DNA from: Parafrankia discariae
GTDB taxonomy: Bacteria; Actinomycetota; Actinomycetes; Frankiales; Frankiaceae
Reading direction: 5' to 3'
DNA length: 64,000 nt
NCBI RefSeq assembly: GCF_000373365.1
Contig: NZ_KB891241.1
Span: forward strand, 62,001 to 126,000
A program made the translations under genes and the position numbers. The notes below the pieces were generated by a model. It did no database searches. It worked only from the letters and a program-made list of their open reading frames with translations, and was not told where the DNA came from. Shown in pieces: positions 18,035 through 26,532 of the stretch (positions are counted from its first letter, which is position 1; every line of letters begins with the position of its first letter).

Positions 18035-18826
18035 GTGGACGGAGGCGCCATGAACCCCGACGCTCTGCTCGGCCGCGTGCGCAAGCTGCTGGCGATGGCG
18101 GAGGCTGAGGGTCTGCCCCACGCGGCCCGTGAGAGCTACAACGCCAAGGCGGCGGAGCTCATCGCCCAGTACGGCATCGACCGGGCGCTGATCGAGGACG
18201 GCTCGCCCACCGGCCCCGCCGCCGGCGACGTCGTGATGGGTATCGACGCGCCGTACGCGCGGGACAAGATCTCCCTGCTCGCGAGCGTCGCCGACCCCCT
18301 CGGCTGCCGGCTCGTGCACCGCACGGTGCCGTCCCCGGTGGGCAGCGGCGGGGCGACCACGCACTCCGCGCACCTGTTCGGCATGGCGGTCGACATCGAG
18401 CGGGTGCAGATGCTCTACACCTCGCTGCTCGTCCAGCAGGCGCACGGCCTCTCGGCGGCCCGTCCGCCGGCCTGGGAGGATCCGCGAGCCTTCCGCCGGT
18501 CCTGGATGGCGGGCTTCGCCGTCGCCGTCCGCGACCGGCTGGCCCAGGCCGAGGAGGCGGCGCGTCGAAGGGCGGAGGAGAGTCGGGCGACCGCTCCAGC
18601 GGCGGCCGGAGCGGCCGCCCGGCGTTCGGTCGCGGTCGTGCTCGCCGGCCGGGAGGGCCTGGTCGAGGCGCATCTGGCCCGCGTCTATCCGCGTTTGCGC
18701 ACGACCCGGACGAGGCAGCTCTCAGGATCCGGCGGTCGGGACGGCTATCAGGCCGGCCAGCGGGCAGACCTCGGGGAGGGCAGGCGGGTTCCGTCGCAGC
18801 GGCGGGCGCGGCGGCAGATCAGTTGA
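18035..18826 (+). CDS. DUF2786 domain protein
   Basis: The N-terminal 45 residues match DUF2786: LLGRVRKLLAMAEAEGLPHA and ESYNAKAAELIAQYGIDRAL. The central region (about 65-180) is a helical domain of the associated C-terminal type, and the last 60 residues are basic and disordered. The function of the family is not known. The GTG at 18035 is preceded by GGAGGA (18024-18029, spacing 5); an ATG at 18050 with GGAGG four bases upstream is nearly as good. The gene lies downstream of a consensus LexA box and a 15-bp repeat array, so it may respond to DNA damage; this is inference. It converges on a lipoprotein gene over an 11-bp hairpin. Confidence 0.8.
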   Translation: MDGGAMNPDALLGRVRKLLAMAEAEGLPHAARESYNAKAAELIAQYGIDRALIEDGSPTGPAAGDVVMGIDAPYARDKISLLASVADPLGCRLVHRTVPSPVGSGGATTHSAHLFGMAVDIERVQMLYTSLLVQQAHGLSAARPPAWEDPRAFRRSWMAGFAVAVRDRLAQAEEAARRRAEESRATAPAAAGAAARRSVAVVLAGREGLVEAHLARVYPRLRTTRTRQLSGSGGRDGYQAGQRADLGEGRRVPSQRRARRQIS

Positions 18827-18887
18827 CCGGATGACAGGGCCGTGCGCCGATCCGCCCGGGGCTGACCTGGAGTCGGTTCGGCGCCAG

Positions 18888-18922
18888 GAGTCGGTGCGAC
18901 CAGGACCTGGCCGCACCGACTC
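18888..18922. terminator. Bidirectional terminator-like hairpin
   Basis: GAGTCGGTGCG (18888-18898) and CGCACCGACTC (18912-18922) form a perfect 11-bp stem with a 13-base loop between convergent genes. Confidence 0.55.
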
Positions 18923-18931
18923 GCCAGTTGC

Positions 18932-19309
18932 CTACAGCCCCCCGCCGGGCAGGTTCGGCACCGCGGTCTGGGTCGGCCGCTCGCCGCGCGGCGGTGCGTA
19001 GCCCGGCCCGATCACCTCCTCGGAGGGGGCCGGAGCCGGTGTCACGGTGCGGACGCCCTCGGTGCTGGCGTGCGGCACCGGGGTCACCCCACCGTCCTGA
19101 TGGAAGTCCTGACCACAACCGGAGAGGAGGAGCGCGGCACCTATCGAGCCCGCGGCGGCCGCACACGCGAGAGATCGCCGAATGGCGGATCGCCTCGGCG
19201 TGTGCACGCGGTCACCAACGGTGGTCTCGCTCGACGGCGTCCCACGTCGCGGCCCGGCCTGAACGTTGGCCTGGGCGTCCCTGTTGAGCTGCGCGCTCTC
19301 GATGCACAT
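18932..19309 (-). CDS. Small lipoprotein, unknown function
   Basis: The frame encodes a protein with a basic stretch RRSAIRRS, hydrophobic core LACAAAAGSIGAALLL and lipobox LLLSGC, followed by a short Pro/Thr-rich mature part ending PNLPGGGL. Export and lipid anchoring are therefore expected. The start is uncertain: the ATG at 19307-19309 gives 125 residues with a long cytoplasmic lead, while a GTG at 19205-19207 gives a compact signal peptide and 91 residues. No domain is recognisable. It is divergent from acyP, with about 33 bases between the starts if the longer form is used. Confidence 0.6.
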   Translation of the reverse strand: MCIESAQLNRDAQANVQAGPRRGTPSSETTVGDRVHTPRRSAIRRSLACAAAAGSIGAALLLSGCGQDFHQDGGVTPVPHASTEGVRTVTPAPAPSEEVIGPGYAPPRGERPTQTAVPNLPGGGL

Positions 19310-19342
19310 GGTGTCCACAATGGCTAGTACCCTACCGCCCCG

Positions 19343-19654
19343 ATGAACGAGGTTCGCGCGACGAAGGGCGCCTCCGGCGGGGACGTGGTCCGCCTCACCG
19401 CCCGGGTCGAAGGTCTTGTCCAGGGAGTCGGGTTCCGTGACTACGTGCGCACCAGGGGCCGTCGTCTCGGGCTTGCCGGCTCTGCCACCAATCTGCCCGA
19501 CGGTGCCGTGGCAGTGATCGCGGAGGGTGAGCGGGACGCCTGCGAGGCGCTGCTCGAGTTGCTGGTGACCGGCCACACGCCGGGGCACACCGAGCGGGTC
19601 GATCATGTCTGGGGCGAGCCGCGAGGCGGATTGGCGGGCTTCGTGCGGCGCTGA
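19343..19654 (+). CDS. acyP: Acylphosphatase
   Basis: Acylphosphatase hydrolyses acyl phosphates. The 103-residue protein has the anion-binding loop GLVQGVGFRDYVRTRGRRLGL with the catalytic arginine of GFRDYVR (near residue 32) and the partner asparagine in SATNLPDGAV (about 50). A 15-residue N-terminal extension precedes the domain. acyP between mutM and smc is the usual actinobacterial order. The physiological substrate is not known for most bacterial members. Confidence 0.93.
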   Translation: MNEVRATKGASGGDVVRLTARVEGLVQGVGFRDYVRTRGRRLGLAGSATNLPDGAVAVIAEGERDACEALLELLVTGHTPGHTERVDHVWGEPRGGLAGFVRR

Positions 19655-20169
19655 AGCGCGTACGAAGCGCGCGAACGCGTCGATTGAACAGGCGCGCAAT
19701 CTGCGGCGACGCGTGTACGAACGGCGTCGAACTTCGCGGAGAAGCCTTCGGCGGGCTGAGTGCGTTTTTGCCCGGCGGGACCACGCCGTCGCTGCGGGGA
19801 TTGTTGATCAATGCTGTCCGCTGTCACTTCGCGCCGCACTGCTTCCCTTGCGGCATCGCATGATCGTGGCTGGTGGCGGGCCCGAACGTGGAAGGAAGCG
19901 GATGAGGAACAAGCCACCTGTCGAACTCGCCACATGGCCGGGCGGCGGTGAACGTGTCGCATCTGGTCCCGGGTCATGTGTCCCACCGGGTGTACGCCGG
20001 CGAGGATTTTCCGATGTTCGGCGGACCAGGCAGGGGCCTTGTGGCATGCTCTTGACTTTCGGTCGCCTGACGTGGGATTCTTAGGTCATTCTCTGGGCCG
20101 CGCTCCGATCTTTCTGGTCCCGTCGCGCCCAACATCCCGCTAGGTCACTCATCGTGGAGGACCATCACC
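19655..20169. other. 515-base intergenic region
   Basis: No convincing gene is seen between acyP and the small coiled-coil gene. Short frames on both strands lack ribosome-binding sites and recognisable motifs. A probable promoter sits near the right end (separate entry), and GGAGG at 20155-20159 serves the next gene. Confidence 0.6.
20052..20081 (+). promoter_or_regulatory. Possible promoter of the small coiled-coil gene
   Basis: TTGACT (20052-20057) is one base from the -35 consensus. GATTCT (20076-20081) is a weak -10 at 18-bp spacing. Transcription would begin about 80 bases before the ATG at 20170. Confidence 0.35.
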
Positions 20170-20367
20170 ATGGCGAAGGCCCTTTTCGGCCACGTCGGTT
20201 CCGGCAGCGACATGCGTCTCTCGTACGAGGTACGCCGTCTTCGCGCCCGAGTAGCTGAGCTCGAGTCCGAGCTTGCGCGCGTCCGGGCGGTGAACGAGGC
20301 ACTCGTGGACGGTGTCGACGTCCCTGCCGATGTGCGCGCGCTCGACGTGGAGCCCGCGCTCACCTGA
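20170..20367 (+). CDS. Small coiled-coil protein (65 aa)
   Basis: The protein begins MAKALFGHVGSGSDMRLSYE and then forms one amphipathic helix, VRRLRARVAELESELARVRAVNEAL, with heptad-spaced leucine and valine residues, ending in an acidic tail. GGAGG lies 10 bases before the ATG. Similar short coiled-coil proteins are common in actinomycetes close to smc, which is why I treat it as a real gene. Function is unknown. The next gene in the same direction, smc, begins 536 bases later. Confidence 0.8.
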   Translation: MAKALFGHVGSGSDMRLSYEVRRLRARVAELESELARVRAVNEALVDGVDVPADVRALDVEPALT

Positions 20368-20903
20368 GCCACCGAGCCCCGACATCCGGGCCACTCCGTG
20401 TGCCCCATATGCAGTGTCCAGCACGGCGTGGACCCCCCTGGTCCGTCGGTCGGGCAAGTTCCGTCGTGCCCGCGTGCGTCCCATTCGGGTGTGCCCTGGC
20501 GTCTTATGGGCACACCTGGGTGTGCATGTGGTGAGCTATGCCCGACATTCATTGCTCAGGGTGAGCCTCTTGTAGCTCTGAGTATTTTTACCGCGCCCGG
20601 GTAGAGGTCGACTATTGGCTCCGCCGTCGCGGGCCGGGTCGGGCTGACACGGGCCCGGCACGCCGTCCGCGCGTGCCCGGCAGCGGTCGTGGGTGTCGTG
20701 GGTACGGGGCCGGCCTCCGGCCGTCGCGTCCCCGCGTGATGCCGTTCTGTCCTGCGGCGACGTGCGGGGCGGGGCGGCGCTCGCCGGGCCGTCAGGCGTC
20801 CCTCGGTACCATGAGCGGGACGAATGTTCGGTCGATCTTCGTCCGGGCCGGCGATCACCGGCCCGGTAACGGGGTTCGCGTCCCCTCCGCCGCCCGGAGC
20901 CCG
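20368..20903. other. 536-base leader/intergenic region before smc
   Basis: No gene is supported here. The segment 20488-20525 carries competing inverted repeats (separate entry). An A/T-rich patch around 20565-20595 is unusual for this window and could hold a promoter, but no clear -35/-10 pair is seen. The open frame upstream of the smc start at 20904 lacks SMC homology. Confidence 0.55.
20488..20525. promoter_or_regulatory. Overlapping hairpins with GGTGTGC motifs upstream of smc
   Basis: GGTGTGCCC (20488-20496) pairs with GGGCACACC (20508-20516), 9 bp. The latter can instead pair as GCACACC (20510-20516) with GGTGTGC (20519-20525), 7 bp. The two structures exclude each other. Confidence 0.45.
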
Positions 20904-23900
20904 GTGCATCTCAAGAGCCTCACCCTGCGGGGTTTCAAGTCGTTCGCGAGCTCGACCACCTTGCATCTCGAGCCCGGCATCACCTGTGTCGTGGGTCCCA
21001 ACGGCTCGGGCAAGAGCAACGTCGTCGACGCGATCGCCTGGGTGCTGGGCGAGCAGGGTGCCAAAGCCCTGCGCGGCGGCACCATGTCGGACGTCATCTT
21101 CGCCGGCACGCCGTCCCGTCCCGCGCTCGGCCGCGCCGAGGTGCTGCTGACGATCGACAATGCCGACGGCGCGCTGCCGATCGAGTACTCCGAGGTCACC
21201 GTCGGCCGGTTGATGTTCCGCAGTGGTGAGAGCGAATACACCATCAATGGCACCACCTGCCGACTCCTGGACATCCAGGAGTTGATGAGCGATTCCGGCA
21301 TCGGCCGCGAGCTTCACGTGATCGTCGGCCAGGGGCAGCTCGACGCGGTCCTGCATGCCCGGCCGGAGGACCGCCGCGCCTTCATCGAGGAGGCGGCCGG
21401 TGTCCTGAAACATCGCAAGCGCAAGGAAAAAGCCCTCCGCAAGCTCGAGGCGATGGCCGCGAACCTCACCCGCCTCACCGACCTGTCCGCTGAGCTGCGG
21501 CGTCAGCTCGGGCCGCTCGGCCGCCAGGCGGAGATCGCGCGCAAGGCCGGTGTGATCCAGGCGGCGCTGCGTGATGCCCGCCTCCGGCTGCTCGCGGACG
21601 ATCTGGCCACCGCCCGTTCGGCGATCGCCTCCGACGCGGCGGACGAGGACGCACTGCGGCTGCGAGTCGCCCAGACGGAGAAGGCGCTCGCCGACGGGCA
21701 GCGCCGGGAGGCAGACCTGGAGGCGCGGCTGGCCGTGGTCGTCCCGCGGGCGGCGGCGGCGGCCGAGACCTGGTACGGCCTGGCCTCGATCCGGGAACGC
21801 CTGCGCGGAAGCAGGTCGCTCGCCGCCGAGCGCTCCCGCCTGTTGGGCTCGGCGGAGGAGCACCGTGGCGGCCGAGACCCGGAGGAGCTGGAGCAGGAGG
21901 CGACGGCCGTCCGGGAGCAGGAGCTCGCGCTCACCGAACGTCTCGAGCTGGACCGGGAGACCCTGGAGGAGGTCGTCGCCCGCCGGAGCTCGCTGGAGGA
22001 GGAGCTCGCGGGGGAAGAGAGGGCGCTTCTCGCCGCCGCGAAGGCGGCTTCGGACCGTCGGGAGGGAATCGCGCGGCTCGGCGGGCGGGTGGAGGCCGCG
22101 AGGTCCCGCGCGGGGGCCGCCGAGGCGGACATCGTGCGGATGACCGAGGCGCTGGAGGCCGCCCGGGCCCGGGACGCCGAGACGGCCGGGTCCCGCTCCG
22201 CGCTCGACACCGAGCTCGCGCGGATCGAGACCGCCCGCGACGAGGTCGCGCAGCGGCACAGCGAGGCCGTCGCCGTCCACGAGGCGGCGAGCGAGCGCCT
22301 TGAGGCCCTGCGGGACGCCGAGCGGGCGGCGGAGCGTGACCGTGCCTCCTGGCAGGCCCGCCGCGACGCGCTGGAGCTCTCCCTCGAACCGGCGGACGGT
22401 GCGAGCGCCCTGCTGCGCGCGGCGGCGGGGGAGACGACACCAACCGACGCCGGTACGGGAGCCACCGGAGGCGCCGAACACGGCGACGGGGGCGACGGCG
22501 CGGGCGCAGGGGCTGGGGGTGGCGGTGGGGCCGGTAGCCGCAAGCGCCGTCCGGGCCGCGGCGGCCGGAACGACCCACGGCAGGCCGCCCCGGCCCAGCT
22601 TCCGCCGCTCGAGCCCGCGGTTCAGATCATCGGCCGGCTCGCCAGCTTCGTCACCGTCGCCCCGGGGGCACAGGCGGCGATCGCCGCGGCCCTGGGTCCC
22701 GCCGCCGACGCGCTGCTCGTCGGCACTCCGGCCGACGCGCTGGCCGCCCTGCGCTGGCTGCGCACCGCCGACGCCGGCCGGGCCGCCCTCGTCCCGGCCG
22801 ACCAGGCGAACCAGCTGGAGCGGGCTGGCCAGCTGGACCGGGCTGACGGGACGGACCGGGCTGACGGGGGCGGTGGTACCCCGCGGGGGCTGCCCGTGGA
22901 CCGCGACCCGGATCTGCCTGCCGGCGCCGTGCCCGCGCTGGACCTGGTCAGGGTGGTCGACGCCCGGTACGCGCCCGCGGTGCGGGAACTGCTCGCCGAC
23001 ACGGTCGTCGCCGACGATCTCGACGTCGCCGGGCAGGTGATCGCGGCCAACTCCCGGGCCCGGGTCGTCACCCGGGACGGGGACGTCGTCGGGCCCCGGT
23101 CGGCGGTCGGTGGCAGCGCCACGCCGCCGTCGGTGCTGGAGATTCAGACCGCCGCGGACGAGGCCGACCGCGGCGCGACCGAGGCGTCCGCCCGCCGGGA
23201 GGCGGCCCGCGAGGAGATGGGCCCCGCACGGGCCGAGGTCGAGCGGGCCCGCGGCGCCATCGACGCCGCGCTCGCCGAGCGCCATGCCGCCGACGCGCGG
23301 CACCGGGCTCTGTCCGAGCACCTGGTCCAGATCGAGCGGACCAGGGGCTCCGCCGCCGGCGAGATCAGCCGGCTCGAGCGGTCCAGGCTCGCCGCGGAGA
23401 CGGCCCGCGACCAGGCGTACGGAGCGCTCACCGAGCTGGAGTCGCAGCTGGCGGCGAGCTCGTCCGAACCGGACGTGGGCGAGCGACCGCCGGCGGAGCG
23501 CGACCGGCTGGTCGCGGCGACCTCCGCGGTCCGCGCGGCGGAGGTCGAGGCCAGGCTGTCGGTGCGTACCAGCGAGGAGCGTGCCCGCGGCCTGCACGGC
23601 CGGGCCGACGCGCTCATGCGCGCGGCGGCCAACGAGCGGGCCGCCCGGGCCGCGGCGGCCCGGCGCCGGGAGGTCCGCGAGCGCCAGTCCGCGATCGCGG
23701 CCGCGCTGGCCGACGCCGCCGGCGTCGCGCTGGACGCGCTGGAGGGGTCGCTCGCCGCCGCCACGACCGAGCGGGAGACGGCCGAGGCGGTCCGGCGCGA
23801 GACCGAGGCCGAGCTCGGCACGGTGCGCGAGCAGACGCGGGGCCAGGCGACCGAGCTGGCCGCGCTGCGCGACGCGGCGCACCGCGACGAGCTGGCACGG

Positions 23901-24704
23901 GCGGAGAAGCGCCTGCGGGTCGAGACCCTGGAGGCGAAGACCCTCGAGGAGCACGGCGTCGCGGCGGACGACCTGATCGCCGAGTTCGGCCCGGGTGTCC
24001 CGGTGCCGCCCGACGAGCCGGACGGCGTGCCGACGCCGTTCGACCGGGCCGAGCAGGTGGCCCGGGCGGCCCACGCGGAGAAGCAGCTCGCCCGGCTCGG
24101 CAGGATCAACCCGCTGGCCCTGGAGGAGTTCGCCGCGCTCCAGGAGCGGGCCGCCTTCCTCTCCACCCAGCTGGACGACCTGAAGAGCACCCGACGCGAT
24201 CTCCTGCTGGTGGTCGACGAGGTCGACGCACGGGTGCGGGAGGTGTTCGAGACGGCGTTCGCCGACACCGCGCGCGAGTTCGAGGTGGTCTTCGCCACGC
24301 TCTTCCCGGGCGGTGAGGGGCGCCTCGTCCTTACCGATCCGGACGACATGCTGACCACCGGGATCGAGGTCGAGGCGCGCCCGCCGGGCAAGAAGGTCAA
24401 GCGGCTGTCGCTGCTCTCCGGCGGGGAGCGCTCGCTCACCGCCCTCGCGCTGCTGCTCGCGATCTTCCGGGCCCGGCCCTCGCCGTTCTACGTCCTGGAC
24501 GAGGTCGAGGCGGCGCTGGACGACCGGAACCTGGGCCGGCTGCTCAACGCAGTGGAGGGGCTGCGACAGAAGTCGCAGTTGATCATAATCACGCACCAGA
24601 AGCGCACGATGGAGATCGCCGACGCCCTCTACGGCGTGTCGATGCGCGGTGACGGCGTCACCACGGTGATCAGTCAACGGCTCCGTCAGCGCGCCTCCGC
24701 CTGA
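20904..24704 (+). CDS. smc: Chromosome segregation protein SMC
   Basis: SMC is the ATPase core of the bacterial condensin that folds and segregates the chromosome. From the GTG at 20904 it is 1266 residues, starting VHLKSLTLRGFKSFASSTTL. Walker A is VVGPNGSGKSNVVDAI (about residue 31), followed by a long coiled coil, the hinge (about 570-735; LASFVTVAPGAQAAIAAALG), a second coiled coil, the signature LSLLSGGERSLTALAL (about 1170) and Walker B FYVLDEVEAALDD. A Gly/Ala/Arg-rich insertion (about 509-562) precedes the hinge, and a short repetitive insert (about 635-655) lies inside it. ftsY follows 155 bases later. Confidence 0.96.
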   Translation: MHLKSLTLRGFKSFASSTTLHLEPGITCVVGPNGSGKSNVVDAIAWVLGEQGAKALRGGTMSDVIFAGTPSRPALGRAEVLLTIDNADGALPIEYSEVTVGRLMFRSGESEYTINGTTCRLLDIQELMSDSGIGRELHVIVGQGQLDAVLHARPEDRRAFIEEAAGVLKHRKRKEKALRKLEAMAANLTRLTDLSAELRRQLGPLGRQAEIARKAGVIQAALRDARLRLLADDLATARSAIASDAADEDALRLRVAQTEKALADGQRREADLEARLAVVVPRAAAAAETWYGLASIRERLRGSRSLAAERSRLLGSAEEHRGGRDPEELEQEATAVREQELALTERLELDRETLEEVVARRSSLEEELAGEERALLAAAKAASDRREGIARLGGRVEAARSRAGAAEADIVRMTEALEAARARDAETAGSRSALDTELARIETARDEVAQRHSEAVAVHEAASERLEALRDAERAAERDRASWQARRDALELSLEPADGASALLRAAAGETTPTDAGTGATGGAEHGDGGDGAGAGAGGGGGAGSRKRRPGRGGRNDPRQAAPAQLPPLEPAVQIIGRLASFVTVAPGAQAAIAAALGPAADALLVGTPADALAALRWLRTADAGRAALVPADQANQLERAGQLDRADGTDRADGGGGTPRGLPVDRDPDLPAGAVPALDLVRVVDARYAPAVRELLADTVVADDLDVAGQVIAANSRARVVTRDGDVVGPRSAVGGSATPPSVLEIQTAADEADRGATEASARREAAREEMGPARAEVERARGAIDAALAERHAADARHRALSEHLVQIERTRGSAAGEISRLERSRLAAETARDQAYGALTELESQLAASSSEPDVGERPPAERDRLVAATSAVRAAEVEARLSVRTSEERARGLHGRADALMRAAANERAARAAAARRREVRERQSAIAAALADAAGVALDALEGSLAAATTERETAEAVRRETEAELGTVREQTRGQATELAALRDAAHRDELARAEKRLRVETLEAKTLEEHGVAADDLIAEFGPGVPVPPDEPDGVPTPFDRAEQVARAAHAEKQLARLGRINPLALEEFAALQERAAFLSTQLDDLKSTRRDLLLVVDEVDARVREVFETAFADTAREFEVVFATLFPGGEGRLVLTDPDDMLTTGIEVEARPPGKKVKRLSLLSGGERSLTALALLLAIFRARPSPFYVLDEVEAALDDRNLGRLLNAVEGLRQKSQLIIITHQKRTMEIADALYGVSMRGDGVTTVISQRLRQRASA

Positions 24705-24859
24705 GCGCGGGCGAACCGCCGGTCCGGCCGCCGGTGGGCGGTCGGAGCGTCCCCCGGGCGGGTAACGAGGGGGCGTGACCACTCCTCCGGGCCGCCCCGC
24801 TCGCGGTGGTCACGGGGTGGACGAGCGATGGTTGCCCGGCGATCTGTAAGGATCGTGTC

Positions 24860-26137
24860 GTGGAGCTGGTCATCCTCATCGTCGTGATCGCCGTGGTCCT
24901 GGTCGGCATGGTCGGCCTCGTGGCCGGCGCCGCCCTGCGCTCACGCCCCCGCCGGGGCGGTTCGCGGGGCGCGGACCGGCCGGACGCGGGGGGTGGGCCG
25001 TCCGCGCGGTCGGGCGTCGCCACCCCGACGATCCCACCGAACTCCCCGCAGACCGGCGCGGCCCCACCCGTCTCGCCGGGCCGGCCCGGCGAGACGGTGG
25101 AGTCGGCGGCCGGCCTGGCCGGGCCGCCCGCTCAGGCCCCGGTGGGCGCGGACGGCGCGCCGGTCACCGGGCCCGAGATCGTCGCCCCGCGGATCCCGGT
25201 CGACGTGCCCGCGCCCGCGGCGGGCCGGATGGTACGGCTGCGTGCCCGGCTCGCCCGTTCGCAGAACGCGCTCGGTCGCGGGCTGCTGACCCTACTGTCC
25301 GGGGACAACCTGGACGAGGAGGCGTGGGAGGACGTCGAGGCGACGCTGCTCGTCGCCGACGTCGGTGTCACCGCCACGGCCGAGATGGTCGAGGCGCTGC
25401 GCGAGCGCACCAAGGTGCTGGGTGCCCGCACGGCGGCCGACGCCCGGACGATGCTGCGCGACGAGCTGCTCGCCCAGGTCGGCACGACCACCGACCGGTC
25501 GCTGCGGACGTCCGCCGCCGACCGGCCCGCCGTGGTCCTCGTCGTCGGCGTGAACGGCACCGGAAAGACCACCACCTGCGGCAAGATCGCCCGCCTGCTC
25601 GTCGCGGACGGCCGTTCGGTCGTGCTGGGCGCGGCGGACACCTTCCGCGCGGCCGCCGCCGACCAGCTGGAGACCTGGGGCGGCCGGGTCGGGGCGACGA
25701 CCGTGCGCGGCGCGGAGGGGGCGGACCCGGCGTCGGTCGCCTTCGAGGCTGTCAAGCGCGGGATCGACGACGGTGCCGACACCGTGCTCGTCGACACGGC
25801 CGGGCGGCTGCACACGAAGGTCGGCCTGATGGACGAGCTGACGAAGATCAAGCGGGTCGTCGGCAAGCAGAGCCCGGTGGACGAGGTACTCCTGGTCCTG
25901 GACTCCACCACGGGCCAGAACGCCCTGGTGCAGGCCCGGGTGTTCACCGAGGCGGTGGACATCACCGGCGTCGTCCTGACCAAGCTGGACGGCACGGCCA
26001 AGGGCGGGATCGTCATCGCCGTGCAGCGGGAGCTCGGCGTCCCGGTCAAGCTGATCGGCCTCGGTGAGGGCCCGGACGACCTGGCGCCCTTCGAGCCGGA
26101 GGCGTTCGTCGACGCGCTGCTGGGCGAGCCGGCCTGA
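24860..26137 (+). CDS. ftsY: Signal recognition particle receptor FtsY
   Basis: FtsY docks SRP-ribosome complexes at the membrane. The GTG at 24860 gives 425 residues beginning VELVILIVVIAVVLVGMVGL, a single N-terminal membrane segment typical of actinobacterial FtsY, then a Pro/Gly-rich linker to about residue 115. The N domain follows (LARSQNALGRGLLTLLSGD), then the GTPase motifs GVNGTGKTTTCGKIA, DTFRAAAADQLE, DTAGRLHTK and TKLDGTAKGG. Length and order are normal. It lies between smc and ffh as in other actinobacteria. Confidence 0.96.
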   Translation: MELVILIVVIAVVLVGMVGLVAGAALRSRPRRGGSRGADRPDAGGGPSARSGVATPTIPPNSPQTGAAPPVSPGRPGETVESAAGLAGPPAQAPVGADGAPVTGPEIVAPRIPVDVPAPAAGRMVRLRARLARSQNALGRGLLTLLSGDNLDEEAWEDVEATLLVADVGVTATAEMVEALRERTKVLGARTAADARTMLRDELLAQVGTTTDRSLRTSAADRPAVVLVVGVNGTGKTTTCGKIARLLVADGRSVVLGAADTFRAAAADQLETWGGRVGATTVRGAEGADPASVAFEAVKRGIDDGADTVLVDTAGRLHTKVGLMDELTKIKRVVGKQSPVDEVLLVLDSTTGQNALVQARVFTEAVDITGVVLTKLDGTAKGGIVIAVQRELGVPVKLIGLGEGPDDLAPFEPEAFVDALLGEPA

Positions 26138-26532
26138 CAGCCCGCCGGTGCCGCCGCCGCGGCCTGCCTGCTCGCCGCAAGAGGGCACCGGAGGACCACG
26201 GCTCCGGCCGCTCGAGCCACTTCCACACGGACCCCGGCTGATCTAGTCTTTCCGCCTGTGCGGATCCATCGGGATCCGCGGACAGCCGCGCCCCAGGCCG
26301 CGACCGGGTCTCGACCGGTCGGGCATGTGAGCCTCCGGCGAGGTGTCTCGCCCTCCTCAGCGCAGAGGGCGGAGCCGGCCGGCGTAGTGCCGGGATCCGT
26401 GCGGGCACGCCTCGCCGGGCCGGGCGTCCCGTCCACCGTGGGCCCCACGTCGTCCCGGGTCCCGGTTTCGGATCGGCGCGGGGTGCGTACGCTGGTGCCT
26501 GCGGTCCGTCTGCGATCTCGGAGTGTGTGCGC
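26138..26532. other. 395-base region between ftsY and ffh
   Basis: No gene is seen. TAGTCT at 26244-26249 resembles a -10 element without a good -35. GCGGATCC (26260-26267) and GGATCCGC (26272-26279) form an 8-bp inverted repeat with a 4-base loop where a transcript from that -10 would begin. Confidence 0.45.

Noticed and set aside
20556-24782. Very long minus-strand open frame opposite smc
   Set aside because: It mirrors smc codon structure in GC-rich DNA, has no recognisable domain, and smc on the other strand is certain.
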